Shown in pieces: positions 35,435 through 44,048 of a stretch of 64,000 nucleotides of DNA. The translations under genes and the position numbers were made by a program. The DNA comes from JBBEAM01 sp040882845 (GTDB taxonomy: Bacteria; Pseudomonadota; Alphaproteobacteria; Kiloniellales; DSM-21159), in contig JBBEAM010000015.1 in NCBI GenBank assembly GCA_040882845.1, positions 233,566 through 297,565 of the forward strand. Direction: 5' to 3'. The notes beneath the pieces were generated by a model. It had not been told where the DNA came from and did not search any database. It worked only from the letters and a program-made list of their open reading frames with translations. The number at the start of each line of letters is the position of its first letter. Position 1 is the first letter of the stretch.

Positions 35435-36226
35435 TTACGCGCCGGCCATCGCCCCGGAATGCAGCCGGGCAGGCGCGGGCCGCCCGGCCAGGGTCCGTTC
35501 TGCCGCCTGGGCGGAGAGATCCTCGGTGAAGACCTGGGTCACAAGACTGTCCATCTCCTCGGCCAGGCGCTCGACCCGGCGCTCCAGCCAGTTCAGGACG
35601 GCGACCACGGGAATCGCGACCGCCAGGCCGACGGCGGTGGTCAGCAGGGCTACCCAGATGCCGCCCGAGAGAATCGCGGGGTTGACCTGATTGCCGGCGG
35701 CTTCGAGCTGGCGGAAGGCGTCGATCATGCCCAGCACGGTCCCAAAGAGGCCGAGCAGCGGCGCCAGGGACGCGATCACCTCCAAGGGGCGGAACCAGGC
35801 ACGCAGCGCCGAGAGCGCCTCGCCGCCGTAGCGCAGCACCTCGTCGCGCACCCTGGCCTCCGGCAGACCGCGACGCTGTCCGCGCATCGCCCGGGCCATG
35901 GCCTGGGCCAGCGGACCGCGCGCCCTGTCCGCCAGCTGCTGAGCCTCCTCGGCGCGGCCCTCCTGCCAGAGGCGCAGCGCCTGGCGGGCGTGGCGCCGGG
36001 CACCGACCCGCGCGGCGCGGAACTGCCAGAGCTTGATCAGCACGATCGCCAGCGCCAGGATCGAGAGCACCAGCAGGATCGCCACCACCGGGCCGCCGGC
36101 CTGCAGCAGCTCCCAGCCTCGCTCGGCGAGACTTTGCGGCGCGGTGGGATCCGCCGTCAGTTCCTCCAGCGGCGCGCCTTCGGCGGCACTCGGCGGCGGT
36201 TCGGCGGTTTCCAGTTGATCGTCCAT
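35435..36226 (-). CDS. MotA/TolQ/ExbB proton channel family protein (orphan)
   Basis: A 263-residue inner-membrane protein. After an acidic, Pro-rich N-terminus (1-35) there is a first helix at about 44-66 (GGPVVAILLVLSILALAIVLI), a cytoplasmic domain with RYGGEALSALRAWFRPLEVIASLAPLLGLFGTVLGMID, and the two closing helices including GGIWVALLTTAVGLAVAIPVVAVLNWL. These are the TolQ/ExbB hallmarks. No ExbD/TolR partner or TonB lies beside it, so the partner is encoded elsewhere. ATG at 36226 removes an unrelated upstream extension. Confidence 0.9.
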   Translation of the reverse strand: MDDQLETAEPPPSAAEGAPLEELTADPTAPQSLAERGWELLQAGGPVVAILLVLSILALAIVLIKLWQFRAARVGARRHARQALRLWQEGRAEEAQQLADRARGPLAQAMARAMRGQRRGLPEARVRDEVLRYGGEALSALRAWFRPLEVIASLAPLLGLFGTVLGMIDAFRQLEAAGNQVNPAILSGGIWVALLTTAVGLAVAIPVVAVLNWLERRVERLAEEMDSLVTQVFTEDLSAQAAERTLAGRPAPARLHSGAMAGA

Positions 36227-36380
36227 GCTCGCTGTTTTCACTTTCGGAATGACGCAATCCGGCAAAGCGCCCGCTAATTGCGAATGAGTGGCAGTTTCAA
36301 CATATCGCCACAGCGCTGGCAAGCGCCTTTGCCCGGTTTCCCGCGTCCAAGCGGCCTAATCGATGAAATCCGCTTCCCCG

Positions 36381-37133
36381 CTAGAGGCTGCCGACAAGCA
36401 GGCTGCCGGCCCGAGGAACCGCCTGCTTGATGCCGAGCAGCCGCAGGCCATGCCAGAGGGTCACCTGGTTCGCGCTGAGAACACGGCGTCCGCAGCCGGA
36501 CTCGAGCCGGGTCAGGAGATCGAGGCTGTCGATCGCGGTATCGGGTATCAGCAACGGCGCCGCATCGCCGTCTGGCAGCCTGTCCGCGAAGCGCGCCACC
36601 TCCTTGGCCAGATCCAGACGAAAGGAGCTGGCCCCGTCCAGCGCGTTCAGTGCCCGCCAGGCATCGACCACGAACCCCGCCGTAGCGAGACAGTCGATGA
36701 AAGCCTGGGTCACCGGCCGCGGATAGGCGCCGAGGATATGCACCCGCCGGGCCTTGAGGGCCTCCAGGGCTGCGATGAAGGCGAGCGTGGTGCTGCTCGA
36801 CGGCACGCCGCTGGCCTGCGCCAGCCCCGCCGCCTGGTCGCGGGCCCAGTCAAGGCCGCCGATGAAGCTGGCGCTGGTGCAGGCCCAGATCACCGCGCCG
36901 CTGCCGCGCTCCGCCAGGCTGCGCGCCACGGGAGAGATCGCCGCGAGATCCCCGGTCGCAAGAAGATCCTCCCGGAAATGCCCGCCCGTTCCCTTGGACA
37001 GCAGGGTAACCGCGGTCGCGGCGCGGAATCCGCGCCCCTCAAGCCAGCGGTCGAGACGGTGCATCTCCGAGGCGATGGGGTCGTCGGGAAAAACGATCCC
37101 AAGCCTGGGCAAGCTGCTATTGCTGGGGGACAT
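36381..37133 (-). CDS. Asp/Glu racemase superfamily protein (maleate isomerase/arylmalonate decarboxylase-like)
   Basis: A 250-residue protein of the superfamily that uses a pair of cysteines for proton transfer or covalent catalysis (maleate cis-trans isomerase, aspartate racemase, arylmalonate decarboxylase). The first Cys is Cys85 in IWACTSASFIGG. The second is missing: the matching segment reads LLIPDTAIDSLDLL, with Asp198 or its neighbour where Cys is expected. HILGAYPRPVTQAF is the usual central strand. One-Cys members exist (arylmalonate decarboxylase has one Cys, but in the other lobe), so the reaction is unclear. ATG at 37133 has AGGGAG six bases upstream. Confidence 0.75.
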   Translation of the reverse strand: MSPSNSSLPRLGIVFPDDPIASEMHRLDRWLEGRGFRAATAVTLLSKGTGGHFREDLLATGDLAAISPVARSLAERGSGAVIWACTSASFIGGLDWARDQAAGLAQASGVPSSSTTLAFIAALEALKARRVHILGAYPRPVTQAFIDCLATAGFVVDAWRALNALDGASSFRLDLAKEVARFADRLPDGDAAPLLIPDTAIDSLDLLTRLESGCGRRVLSANQVTLWHGLRLLGIKQAVPRAGSLLVGSL

Positions 37134-37695
37134 CGGCGGCTCCCTGTCGCGGCATCTCTCCGCCGTATGCCTAGGACGCAGCCGACCCCGGCGCAAGAGT
37201 CATGGGACGCCGCCCGATGCTCGGCCATCCGGTGCCGAGCGGCGGCGCGCTGCTCGATCTGATGGTTCGGGCCGCAGGATTTTTCCTGCGCAACCGACTC
37301 CATCGCCGCTTCGTTCGATAATAGATGCGCTTTCGCATTTAGCTCTGACAATAAGAATAAGATCATGAAACGGCTGATAGCTCCATCTCACTGGATTCTT
37401 CATGACTCTTCTAGGCGTATATTCTTATAAGGAATCGTGCTTCCTCCTGACTGCGATCGCGTGGCCTCACCTATTCCTTCTCGCGATTACTACGGGACTC
37501 TCTGCGGGGCCCATGGATCGTCCCGTCCGCCGCAGCAGCGGGCTCCTCCCTCTGGGAGTTGAGAATGCGAGGCTCTCCGGGGCTAAATGTAGTGGCTAAG
37601 CCACGTGGGCCATGGTATCTCTTTGCGCGCTTTGCGACTCATTTGCGCGGCCGCGAAGCCCTGCAGAATTTGCGAAACGACCGACCCGAGGCCCA
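37134..37695. other. Intergenic region between racemase-like gene and gntR
   Basis: 562 bases without a convincing gene. The middle (about 37300-37480) is AT-rich and probably holds the promoters. A 7-bp stem with T4 loop lies at 37273-37290 (cgcagga/tcctgcg) without a T-tail. A perfect 13-base palindrome lies at 37592-37604, before gntR. Short open frames here show no family features. Confidence 0.6.
37592..37604. promoter_or_regulatory. 13-bp palindrome upstream of gntR
   Basis: GTGGCTAAGCCAC is a perfect inverted repeat (6-1-6) 92 bases before the regulator's ATG. It could be an operator; it does not match the three elements described for the catabolic and F420 operons. Confidence 0.35.
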
Positions 37696-38430
37696 ATGGA
37701 AGCGAAGACAACAAAGCTGCCAAGATACGTATCCGTCGCGAACGATCTCGAAGAGAGCGTGCGGGCGCTTCCACCACATTCCCTTATGCCGACGGAGCAG
37801 CAGCTCTCGAAAAAGTATGGCGTCAGCCGGGTGACAATACGCGCCGCTCTCGACCTATTGGAGAATAATGGGATCATTACAAGAGAGCGCGGCCGGGGAA
37901 CGATTGTCTGCCCGCCGAAGATTACAAGGCATTTGGAGCCTTTTGTCAGTTTCGAACAGGACATGAAGAATCAAGACATCGAATATACGACCGAAGTTCA
38001 GTCTTTCGATACCGCCGTCGTCCCCCCGGACTTCATTCGCCGGCAGCTGAAAATCTCCAACGGAGATCGCGTGGGGCATCTTTCGCTCGTTCGCTGGGTC
38101 GACGATCAAGCGATCAGCCATGAAATGAGATATTACCCGTCTAAAATCGCGAAAAAGATCGACCCTTCCCTTTTCGAAGCAAACGACACCCGGGAAGTAC
38201 TTGAGCGGACGATTGGAAAATCCATTCAGGAATCCCACTGGCAGAGCGAGATTCGCTCGCCATCCCCTGCCGCCGCGGAAGCCTTGAAGGTCTCCACGCG
38301 CACGCTGGTGCTGGAAAACTCATATCTCTGGATGCGCGATGAAATCCACCCCGTCGAAGCGGGATACATCACCTATAGGATCGACCGCTGCAAGCTGCGC
38401 TTCGATTCCAGCATGAAAAAGTCGGCTTAA
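37696..38430 (+). CDS. GntR-family (HutC/UTRA) transcriptional regulator
   Basis: A 244-residue regulator. The N-terminal winged helix (about 8-75) has LMPTEQQLSKKYGVSRVTIRAALDLLENNGII and the wing RERGRGTIV. The C-terminal UTRA ligand-binding domain (about 95-235) includes GHLSLVRWVDDQAISHEMRYYP and RTLVLENSYLWMRDE. HutC-type members bind small metabolites and repress catabolic operons. GAGG precedes the ATG at 37696. It sits at the edge of the minus-strand catabolic locus, next to the acyl-CoA ligase, and is the only regulator there, so it is the obvious candidate to bind the repeated elements before the binding-protein gene, hyuA and npdG. The DNA is less GC-rich than the surrounding genes. 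Confidence 0.9.
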   Translation: MEAKTTKLPRYVSVANDLEESVRALPPHSLMPTEQQLSKKYGVSRVTIRAALDLLENNGIITRERGRGTIVCPPKITRHLEPFVSFEQDMKNQDIEYTTEVQSFDTAVVPPDFIRRQLKISNGDRVGHLSLVRWVDDQAISHEMRYYPSKIAKKIDPSLFEANDTREVLERTIGKSIQESHWQSEIRSPSPAAAEALKVSTRTLVLENSYLWMRDEIHPVEAGYITYRIDRCKLRFDSSMKKSA

Positions 38431-38493
38431 CTCTAGGAGTCCGTCTGTATAAGACGAGCCCTATTGTTAACCCTCCTATAATTTATTATGAGT

Positions 38494-40143
38494 TTAGGCC
38501 TTGACCGATGAGGATTCTGTCAAGGACTTGCTGATCAGTTCCCTCACCTTGCCTTTGATAATTTTCTTCGTCGGCGTCATCGGCATTTCATCGATGACGA
38601 TTAGCTTTTCCGGCCAGCGCATCTTTGCAATCTTCTTTTCCGAAAGGTGCGCGGTGACTTCATCCAGGGAGAGTTCGGCCCCGTTCACGAGAGTCACGAC
38701 GGCGCAGATCCTCTCGCCTAGAACTTCGTCTTCGACCGGCACCAGAGCGGCTTCGCGCACCTTCGGATGCTGGCTGAGGGCATTCTCGATGTCGCTGGGG
38801 TTAATCTTGACGCCGCCCCGGTTGATGATGTCGTTCAGGCGGCCGCGAATCGCAATGTTCTCGCCGTCGACCCATTCCGCCAGGTCCGCCGTCCTGAACC
38901 AGCCGTCCGCGGTGTAGGCATTTTCGTTGGCCTCCACGTTCGCCATGTAGCCGGTCATGCCGCAGAGACTGCGAAGCTGCAGCTCTCCGACTTCTCCCTG
39001 CGCCAAGCTGCGGCCTTCGTCGTCGACGATGCGCGCTTCGACCCCCGGCAGAACCCGGCCGACCGTGCCGTGCCGGATATCCGCATCGCCGTCCATCGCG
39101 GTCTGCGTCGCGATCAGCACTTCGGTCATGCCGAAGAGAGAGCCGACCCGGCCATTCGGCAGCAGCCTCTCGAAATCCCGCGCCACGTAAGGCGGACAGA
39201 GCGAGCCGGCGACGATGACGTCGCCTACCCCGCTCAGGTCGCGGCCGTCGAAGCTGCCGTCCTTCAGCGCCGCGGCGACATGCGCCGGTGCGCAGTAGAC
39301 GATGCGCGGCCTGTAGTTCTCCAGGATCTCCGCGAAGATCTGCGGGTCGTAGCGCTCGACCGGAGTTACCCTGCCGCCGGTATAGAGCGCGGCGTGTATC
39401 CCCTCCAGGCCATAGACATGGGTCAGGGGCGAGACGATCACCGCCCGGCTCTCGGCATCGAGCTTCATGGTCTGCGCATAGGTCCGCGCATTGGCGGTCA
39501 GTGTCTGATAGTCGCGCATCACGCCCTTCGGCGCGCTGGAGGTGCCGGAGGTAAAGCACAGCAAGAACGGGTCTTCCGGCTGCGGCGGCGCGGGCGGCGG
39601 TGAAGCGGCGCCGGCGGCGACCATGGCGGCGAGGGAAGGCCCCTGTTCCACCTCGCTATCCGTGTCCGCGACGATGACATGAGCCAGCTCGGGAAGCTCG
39701 CTCTGCAGGCGGGCCATCATGGCAGGGCCGTCGTAACCCGCGGCGCGCGGCGCGCAGACGACCGCCTTCGCTTTGGAATGGAAGAGCAGCGGGCTGATCT
39801 CCGCATCGCGCAGCGGCATGTGCAGCGGCGCGGCGATTGCACCGAGACGCGCAATACCCAGATAGGCGGTCAGGAAGTCAGGGCAGTTGTACAGCTGGAT
39901 GGCGATCACATCGCCCTTGCGGCAGCCGAGAGCGGCCAGCGCGCCGGCAAAGCGCGTCGCGCGTCGGTTGAGCTCGGCGTAGGAGACGCCGTCCCGTCCG
40001 GCCATCTCCACGAAATGCTTATCGGGATTGGCCTCGGCCTGGCGCGCGAGCCAGCGGTCCAAGGTGTCGTCGTTCCAGTATCCGCTTTCGCGCGCCTTCC
40101 TGGTGTCCTCTGGAGGGTAGTAAGAGTAGAGCGGATTCGACAT
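38494..40143 (-). CDS. AMP-forming acyl-CoA synthetase (ANL superfamily)
   Basis: A 549-residue adenylate-forming enzyme that activates a carboxylic acid to an acyl-AMP and then an acyl-CoA. The P-loop-like motif is LLCFTSGTSSAPKGVMRDY at about 193-211, the substrate-site motif is LFGMTEVLIATQ, the adenosine-binding DGWFRTADLAEW and hinge IAIRGRLNDIINRGGVKINPSDIE follow, and the catalytic Lys lies in PMTPTKKIIKGKV near the end. No targeting signal. It is convergent with the GntR gene and downstream of the Liv binding protein, so it probably activates the transported compound or a breakdown acid. Chain specificity cannot be told. Confidence 0.9.
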   Translation of the reverse strand: MSNPLYSYYPPEDTRKARESGYWNDDTLDRWLARQAEANPDKHFVEMAGRDGVSYAELNRRATRFAGALAALGCRKGDVIAIQLYNCPDFLTAYLGIARLGAIAAPLHMPLRDAEISPLLFHSKAKAVVCAPRAAGYDGPAMMARLQSELPELAHVIVADTDSEVEQGPSLAAMVAAGAASPPPAPPQPEDPFLLCFTSGTSSAPKGVMRDYQTLTANARTYAQTMKLDAESRAVIVSPLTHVYGLEGIHAALYTGGRVTPVERYDPQIFAEILENYRPRIVYCAPAHVAAALKDGSFDGRDLSGVGDVIVAGSLCPPYVARDFERLLPNGRVGSLFGMTEVLIATQTAMDGDADIRHGTVGRVLPGVEARIVDDEGRSLAQGEVGELQLRSLCGMTGYMANVEANENAYTADGWFRTADLAEWVDGENIAIRGRLNDIINRGGVKINPSDIENALSQHPKVREAALVPVEDEVLGERICAVVTLVNGAELSLDEVTAHLSEKKIAKMRWPEKLIVIDEMPMTPTKKIIKGKVRELISKSLTESSSVKA

Positions 40144-40203
40144 CTTCCAGGATTCCGTCAGTACACGCCGACCAAAAAAACGATCTTACGCCCAGAAAAG
40201 GCG

Positions 40204-40232
40204 AAGGCGGTGAAAGTTAGTTTCACCGCCTT
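40204..40232 (-). terminator. Terminator after the Liv-type binding-protein gene
   Basis: A perfect 12-bp stem (aaggcggtgaaa, 40204-40215, with tttcaccgcctt, 40221-40232) and a five-base loop, followed on the minus strand by CGCCTTTT. It lies about 20 bases after the stop of the binding-protein gene. The T-run is short, so read-through to the acyl-CoA ligase is possible. Confidence 0.75.
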
Positions 40233-40250
40233 CCAAGGCTCACAGGGAGG

Positions 40251-41465
40251 CTATTCCGTAAGCAGGATCATTTCGCTCTGCTTCACGTCTTCCGGATAGA
40301 TCACGACCGGTACGCCGCCCTGAACCTGGATCAGCGGCAGATTGCGATCGGAGTTCATCCCGTCCTCGCGGAAGTTGATCGGGCCGTAGAAGGTCGTGAT
40401 ATCGAGCTCCTTCAGGGCCGCGCGCACCGCGTCGCGATCCGTCGAGCCCGCCTTCTTGATGGCGGCGGTCAGGGCGATCAGGGCGGCCGCCGAGGAGGCG
40501 TGCACGTAGTCGGGCTCTTCGCCGGTGCGCTCGACCACCGCGTCGTAGAACGCTTGGGAGGAGCCGAAAACGTCGTCGGCTTCGTATTCCACCGAATGGT
40601 GCCACCAAGAGGCGCTGGTCACGCCCTCGGCGAGATCGCCGAGATTCTCGGTGAACTCCGCGTAGGCGGGCCCGGTGATCATGGTCACGATCGGCGCGTC
40701 GACGCCGAGGTTCTCCATCTGCTGGCGGAACAGGACGAGGTCCTGGGTGTAGCCGGTGACGAAGACCCAGTCGGGTGCCAGGGAGCGGATCTGGGTGATC
40801 ACCGAGGAGTGGTCGAGCGTCCCGACGGGATAGAGTTCGCTCAGCACGACTTCGATGCCGGCGTCCGGCGCATTCTTGGTCATGCTGTCGGCCATCACCT
40901 TCGGGAAGACGTCATCCCGCCCGACGACCGCGATGCTGCTCAGGTCCGGTTTCTCTGCCTTGAACTTCTCGAACATCGAATTGATCAGGCCCAGGCTTGG
41001 CGCCAAGGTGCCGAAGAGGTTTTCGAAGCCCTGGTCGTGGACCGGCTCCGAAGAGGCCACGGCGACGATCGGAATTCCGTAGCGCTCGGCGACCCCGGCA
41101 ACGATCTTGGTGTGGCCCGAGCCGAAGGGCGCGGTCATGAAATCCACCTCGTCGCGGGTGATCAGCGTCTCGGCGAGCTGCTGCGCCCGGCTGCCATCGG
41201 TCTGGTAGTCGTAGGACACGAGCTCGACCTGATAGGTCTTCCCGCCGACCTCGATGCCGCCGGCCGCGTTGATCCGCTCGAGCCAAAGCTCATAGGCGAC
41301 GGCCTGCTTCGCGCCCTCTTCGGCCAACCCACCGGTCAGGGCGAGCGGCGTTCCGATTTTGATGACGTTGTCTTCAGCGGCAGCGCCGCCGCTGGCAAGC
41401 GCGAGACCGCAGGCGAGCGCTACGGCGCCCGATATACACTTCTTCCAAAGTCCTAAATGCCCCAT
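40251..41465 (-). CDS. Branched-chain amino acid-type ABC substrate-binding protein
   Basis: A 404-residue periplasmic binding protein of the LivJ/Peripla_BP_6 class. The signal peptide spans about 1-30 (ending SGGAAA|EDN). The mature part starts VIKIGTPLALTGGLAEEGAK and keeps the family pattern GKTYQVELVSYDYQTDGSRAQQLAE and DFMTAPFGSGHTK. Liv-class proteins bind amino acids, amides, urea and aromatic or heterocyclic acids. It is transcribed separately from the livHMGF genes just upstream, and an operator-like 20-base element overlapping a TTGACA lies about 70 bases before the ATG. It most likely defines what the locus imports, but the ligand is unknown. Confidence 0.92.
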   Translation of the reverse strand: MGHLGLWKKCISGAVALACGLALASGGAAAEDNVIKIGTPLALTGGLAEEGAKQAVAYELWLERINAAGGIEVGGKTYQVELVSYDYQTDGSRAQQLAETLITRDEVDFMTAPFGSGHTKIVAGVAERYGIPIVAVASSEPVHDQGFENLFGTLAPSLGLINSMFEKFKAEKPDLSSIAVVGRDDVFPKVMADSMTKNAPDAGIEVVLSELYPVGTLDHSSVITQIRSLAPDWVFVTGYTQDLVLFRQQMENLGVDAPIVTMITGPAYAEFTENLGDLAEGVTSASWWHHSVEYEADDVFGSSQAFYDAVVERTGEEPDYVHASSAAALIALTAAIKKAGSTDRDAVRAALKELDITTFYGPINFREDGMNSDRNLPLIQVQGGVPVVIYPEDVKQSEMILLTE

Positions 41466-41533
41466 TTCAACCTCCTTGTTTTTGCGTCTTTATTTGCAAC
41501 ATTTTCGCCAATCATAGGTCACATGGCACGCCT

Positions 41534-41554
41534 TATTTGTCAATACCTATTTGT
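41534..41554 (-). promoter_or_regulatory. Repeated operator-like element, copy A (before the binding-protein gene)
   Basis: The core ATTTGTCAATACCTATTTGT (plus-strand reading, 41535-41554) and one more base are identical to 57776-57796 before hyuA. Read on the minus strand it contains GTATTGAC, close to the GT-N-TA-N-AC pattern of HutC-type GntR operators, and TTGACA, a perfect -35 hexamer. It sits 69 bases before the gene start. A repressor bound here would block the promoter. Confidence 0.7.
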
Positions 41555-41624
41555 TGCTATCTTTAACGTCAGGCAGAGAAGTACCGCTCGCCTCGCGCAT
41601 GCGCGAAGGCAAAGTCGAGGGGTC

Positions 41625-42341
41625 CTAAATGCCGAGATAAGCTTGCCGTATCGCCGGGTCTTTGGACAATTCCTCAGTGCGGCCGCGGTTCGATACGCGC
41701 CCGGTCTCGATAACGAAAGCTTCCTCCGCCAATTCGAAAGCCGTTATGACGTCCTGCTCAACCAGAAGTATTGTAAGACCTTCTTTGTTAACTCTTATGA
41801 GAGTATCGGCTAGATGCTCCACCAGCCGCGGCGCCAGGCCCAGGGACATCTCGTCGATCATCAGCAGCTTGGGGCGCGACATCATTCCGCGGGCGATCGC
41901 GCACATCTGCTGTTCGCCGCCCGACAGCGTGGTCGCATCCTGGTTTCGCCGCTCAGAAAGGATCGGGAAGATTTCAAAGGCGCGTTCGAGGTCTTCCTTA
42001 ATCGCGCGGCTATCGCTTCGCAGGAAAGCCCCGAGCAAGAGGTTGTCGCGAACCGTGAGTCCTTTGAACAGACGCCGCCCCTCGGGAACATGGGCAATGC
42101 CGCAGTCCAGCATCTGCTTGGCCGAGTAGCCCGAGACATCCTGCCCATCGAACTTCACCTGACCGGCGGTGCCGCGCACGACGCCCGAGACGGTGCGCAG
42201 CAGCGTCGTCTTGCCGGCGCCGTTGGAACCCACGAGGCAGACGATCTTCCCCGCATGGATCTCGATGTCGATACCCCAGAGGACCTTCACATCGCCATAG
42301 CCGGACTCCAGGCTGGTTACCTCCAGCAGCGGACTATCCAT
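41625..42341 (-). CDS. livF: Liv-type ABC transporter ATP-binding protein LivF
   Basis: A 238-residue ATPase with Walker A GSNGAGKTT, GIAHVPEGRRLFKGLTVRDNL (LivF signature), LSGGEQQMCAIARGM, Walker B LLMIDEMSLGLAP and the VEQDV switch. In this Walker B, DEM replaces the usual DEP; the catalytic Glu is kept. ATG at 42341 has AGGGAGC upstream and overlaps the livG stop by eight bases. It is the last gene of the livHMGF unit. Confidence 0.92.
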   Translation of the reverse strand: MDSPLLEVTSLESGYGDVKVLWGIDIEIHAGKIVCLVGSNGAGKTTLLRTVSGVVRGTAGQVKFDGQDVSGYSAKQMLDCGIAHVPEGRRLFKGLTVRDNLLLGAFLRSDSRAIKEDLERAFEIFPILSERRNQDATTLSGGEQQMCAIARGMMSRPKLLMIDEMSLGLAPRLVEHLADTLIRVNKEGLTILLVEQDVITAFELAEEAFVIETGRVSNRGRTEELSKDPAIRQAYLGI

Positions 42342-43092
42342 CTGCAAGCTCCCTGGCCTGTGCCGCAAACTTCTGACCGAGATAGGCCTCGATCACGCGA
42401 TCGTCGTTCACAATCTCGCTGGGCGTTCCCGAGGCGATGAGCTCCCCGTGGTGCAGCACGACGATGCGCTCGGACACCCCGAGCATGACCTTCATCAGGT
42501 GCTCGATAATCAGGATCGTCGTGCCTTGGCGCGCGACCTCGCGAATCAGATCCATCGCACCTTCGATCTCGCCCGAGTTGAGACCGGCATTGACTTCGTC
42601 GAGCATCAGCACCGTCGGTTTCATCGCCAGACTCTTGGCGAGCTCCATGCGCTTTCTGTTGGCCAGCGTCAAAGAGCTCGCCTGTTGCGAGGCCAGGGGA
42701 TCGATCCCGACGAACTTGAGATGCTCGTAGGCTGCGTCCCGCGCCGCCGCGAGGCTGCGCTCGCTGCCGCTGAACAGGGCGCCCGCGGCGACGTTGTCGA
42801 GGACGTTCATATCGGGGAAGGGCTGGACGATCTGAAAGGTCCGGGCCATCCCGCGCCTGGCTGCCTGGTAGGGCTTCTGCCCGGTGACATCCTCGCCGTT
42901 GAAAACGATCCGCCCGGAGGACGGAGGGAAAACCCCGGTGACGAGGTTGACCAGGGTGGTCTTGCCGGCGCCGTTGGGTCCGATCAGGCCGACCAGCTCG
43001 CCCTTGCGCAGGGTCAGATCGACCGCGGAGACCGCGCTGACGCCGCCGAAGTTCTTCGACAGCTTGGTGATTTCCAGGATGGCTTCGCTCAT
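42334..43092 (-). CDS. livG: Liv-type ABC transporter ATP-binding protein LivG
   Basis: A 252-residue ATPase: Walker A GPNGAGKTT at about 41-49, the LivG block MARTFQIVQPFPDMNVLDNV, and LLDEVNAGLN in Walker B (VNAG in place of the common PxAG). The normal LSxGQ signature reads LTLANRKRMELAKSL, a deviation also known in some LivG subfamilies. The H-loop is IIEHLMKVMLGVSERI. It overlaps livM by four bases and is co-translated with it. Confidence 0.92.
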   Translation of the reverse strand: MSEAILEITKLSKNFGGVSAVSAVDLTLRKGELVGLIGPNGAGKTTLVNLVTGVFPPSSGRIVFNGEDVTGQKPYQAARRGMARTFQIVQPFPDMNVLDNVAAGALFSGSERSLAAARDAAYEHLKFVGIDPLASQQASSLTLANRKRMELAKSLAMKPTVLMLDEVNAGLNSGEIEGAMDLIREVARQGTTILIIEHLMKVMLGVSERIVVLHHGELIASGTPSEIVNDDRVIEAYLGQKFAAQARELADG

Positions 43093-44048
43093 CGGCCCGC
43101 TCCCGAAGTGGCAAATCCGGTTACGCGCGCAAAAACCTTCTTCAGGGAAAACTTCAACAGCCCGCCTGGCAGGAAAAAGATCAGCAACACGATCACGCCG
43201 CCAAGCAGCGCCCGGTTCCAGTTCAGGTAGGAGGACCAGAAGATCTCCTCCAGCATCACGAAGCCACCGGCTCCGAGCGCCGGACCCAGCAGGGTCCCGG
43301 CGCCGCCGAGCATCACCATCACCGGCACCTTCAGGGTCATGATGATACTGAAGGATTCGCTGGGATCGATGTAACCGACCCAGGAGGCATTGGCCGCTCC
43401 CGCCGTGCCGCACAGCAGGGCCGAAAGCACGTAGCCGGCCAGCTTGTACTGGGAGGTGTTGACCCCGACCATCGCCGCGGCTTCCTCGTTCTGGCGGATG
43501 CAACGCAGCCCGAAACCGAGCGGCGTGCGATCGACCAGAAGGTTGATGATAAAGCCGACGGCGAAGAGCACGAGCATCACCCAGAGGAAAAAGGCGAGCA
43601 CCTCGTCGGGCTGCCACTTGAGGATCGGGATGTTCAGACCCGACCCTCCGCCGGTGACGTCCCGCCAGGAGGAAATCAGCAGGCGGCAGACTTCGACGAC
43701 CACGATCGATCCGATCGCGAAGTAGTGGCCGCGCAACCGCAGCAGAATCGCCCCGAGGCTGAAAGCGAAGAAGCCGACGCCGAGCGTGGCCAGAGCCCAG
43801 GCCAGCCCCATGGGCATGCCGTTATGTTGGGCGACGCCGCCGATGTAGGCGCCGATCCCGAAGAAGGCCGCTGTCGAGAAGGAGGGATAACCGGCAAACC
43901 CGCCGATCACGTTCCAGGAATAGGCGAGGGTCGAGTACATCGCGATGACAATCCCGATCCGCACGATGTAGTTCTCCGCATGGAAGGGGAGCGAAGCGAG
44001 AAGGACGAACCATGCCGCGAGCAGCAGATAGCCAAGCCGAGTCATCAT
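43089..44048 (-). CDS. livM: Liv-type ABC transporter permease LivM
   Basis: A 319-residue permease with about nine hydrophobic helices. Family motifs are NVIGGFAGYPSFSTAAFFGIGAYIGG, FAIGSIVVVEVCRLLISSWRDVTGGGSG, GFGLRCIRQNEEAAAMVGVNTSQYKL and GGAGTLLGPALGA. The ATG overlaps the livH stop (ATGATGA), and its own stop overlaps livG. With LivH it forms the membrane channel. Confidence 0.93.
   Translation of the reverse strand: MMTRLGYLLLAAWFVLLASLPFHAENYIVRIGIVIAMYSTLAYSWNVIGGFAGYPSFSTAAFFGIGAYIGGVAQHNGMPMGLAWALATLGVGFFAFSLGAILLRLRGHYFAIGSIVVVEVCRLLISSWRDVTGGGSGLNIPILKWQPDEVLAFFLWVMLVLFAVGFIINLLVDRTPLGFGLRCIRQNEEAAAMVGVNTSQYKLAGYVLSALLCGTAGAANASWVGYIDPSESFSIIMTLKVPVMVMLGGAGTLLGPALGAGGFVMLEEIFWSSYLNWNRALLGGVIVLLIFFLPGGLLKFSLKKVFARVTGFATSGAGR

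Noticed and set aside
37402..37599. Short open frame before gntR
   Set aside because: No family features, no ribosome binding site, in an AT-rich promoter-like region.
41457..41813. Open frame of 118 codons opposite the binding-protein leader and livF
   Set aside because: It overlaps livF on the other strand and the operator region, shows no family features and has scrambled composition; livF is clearly the real gene.
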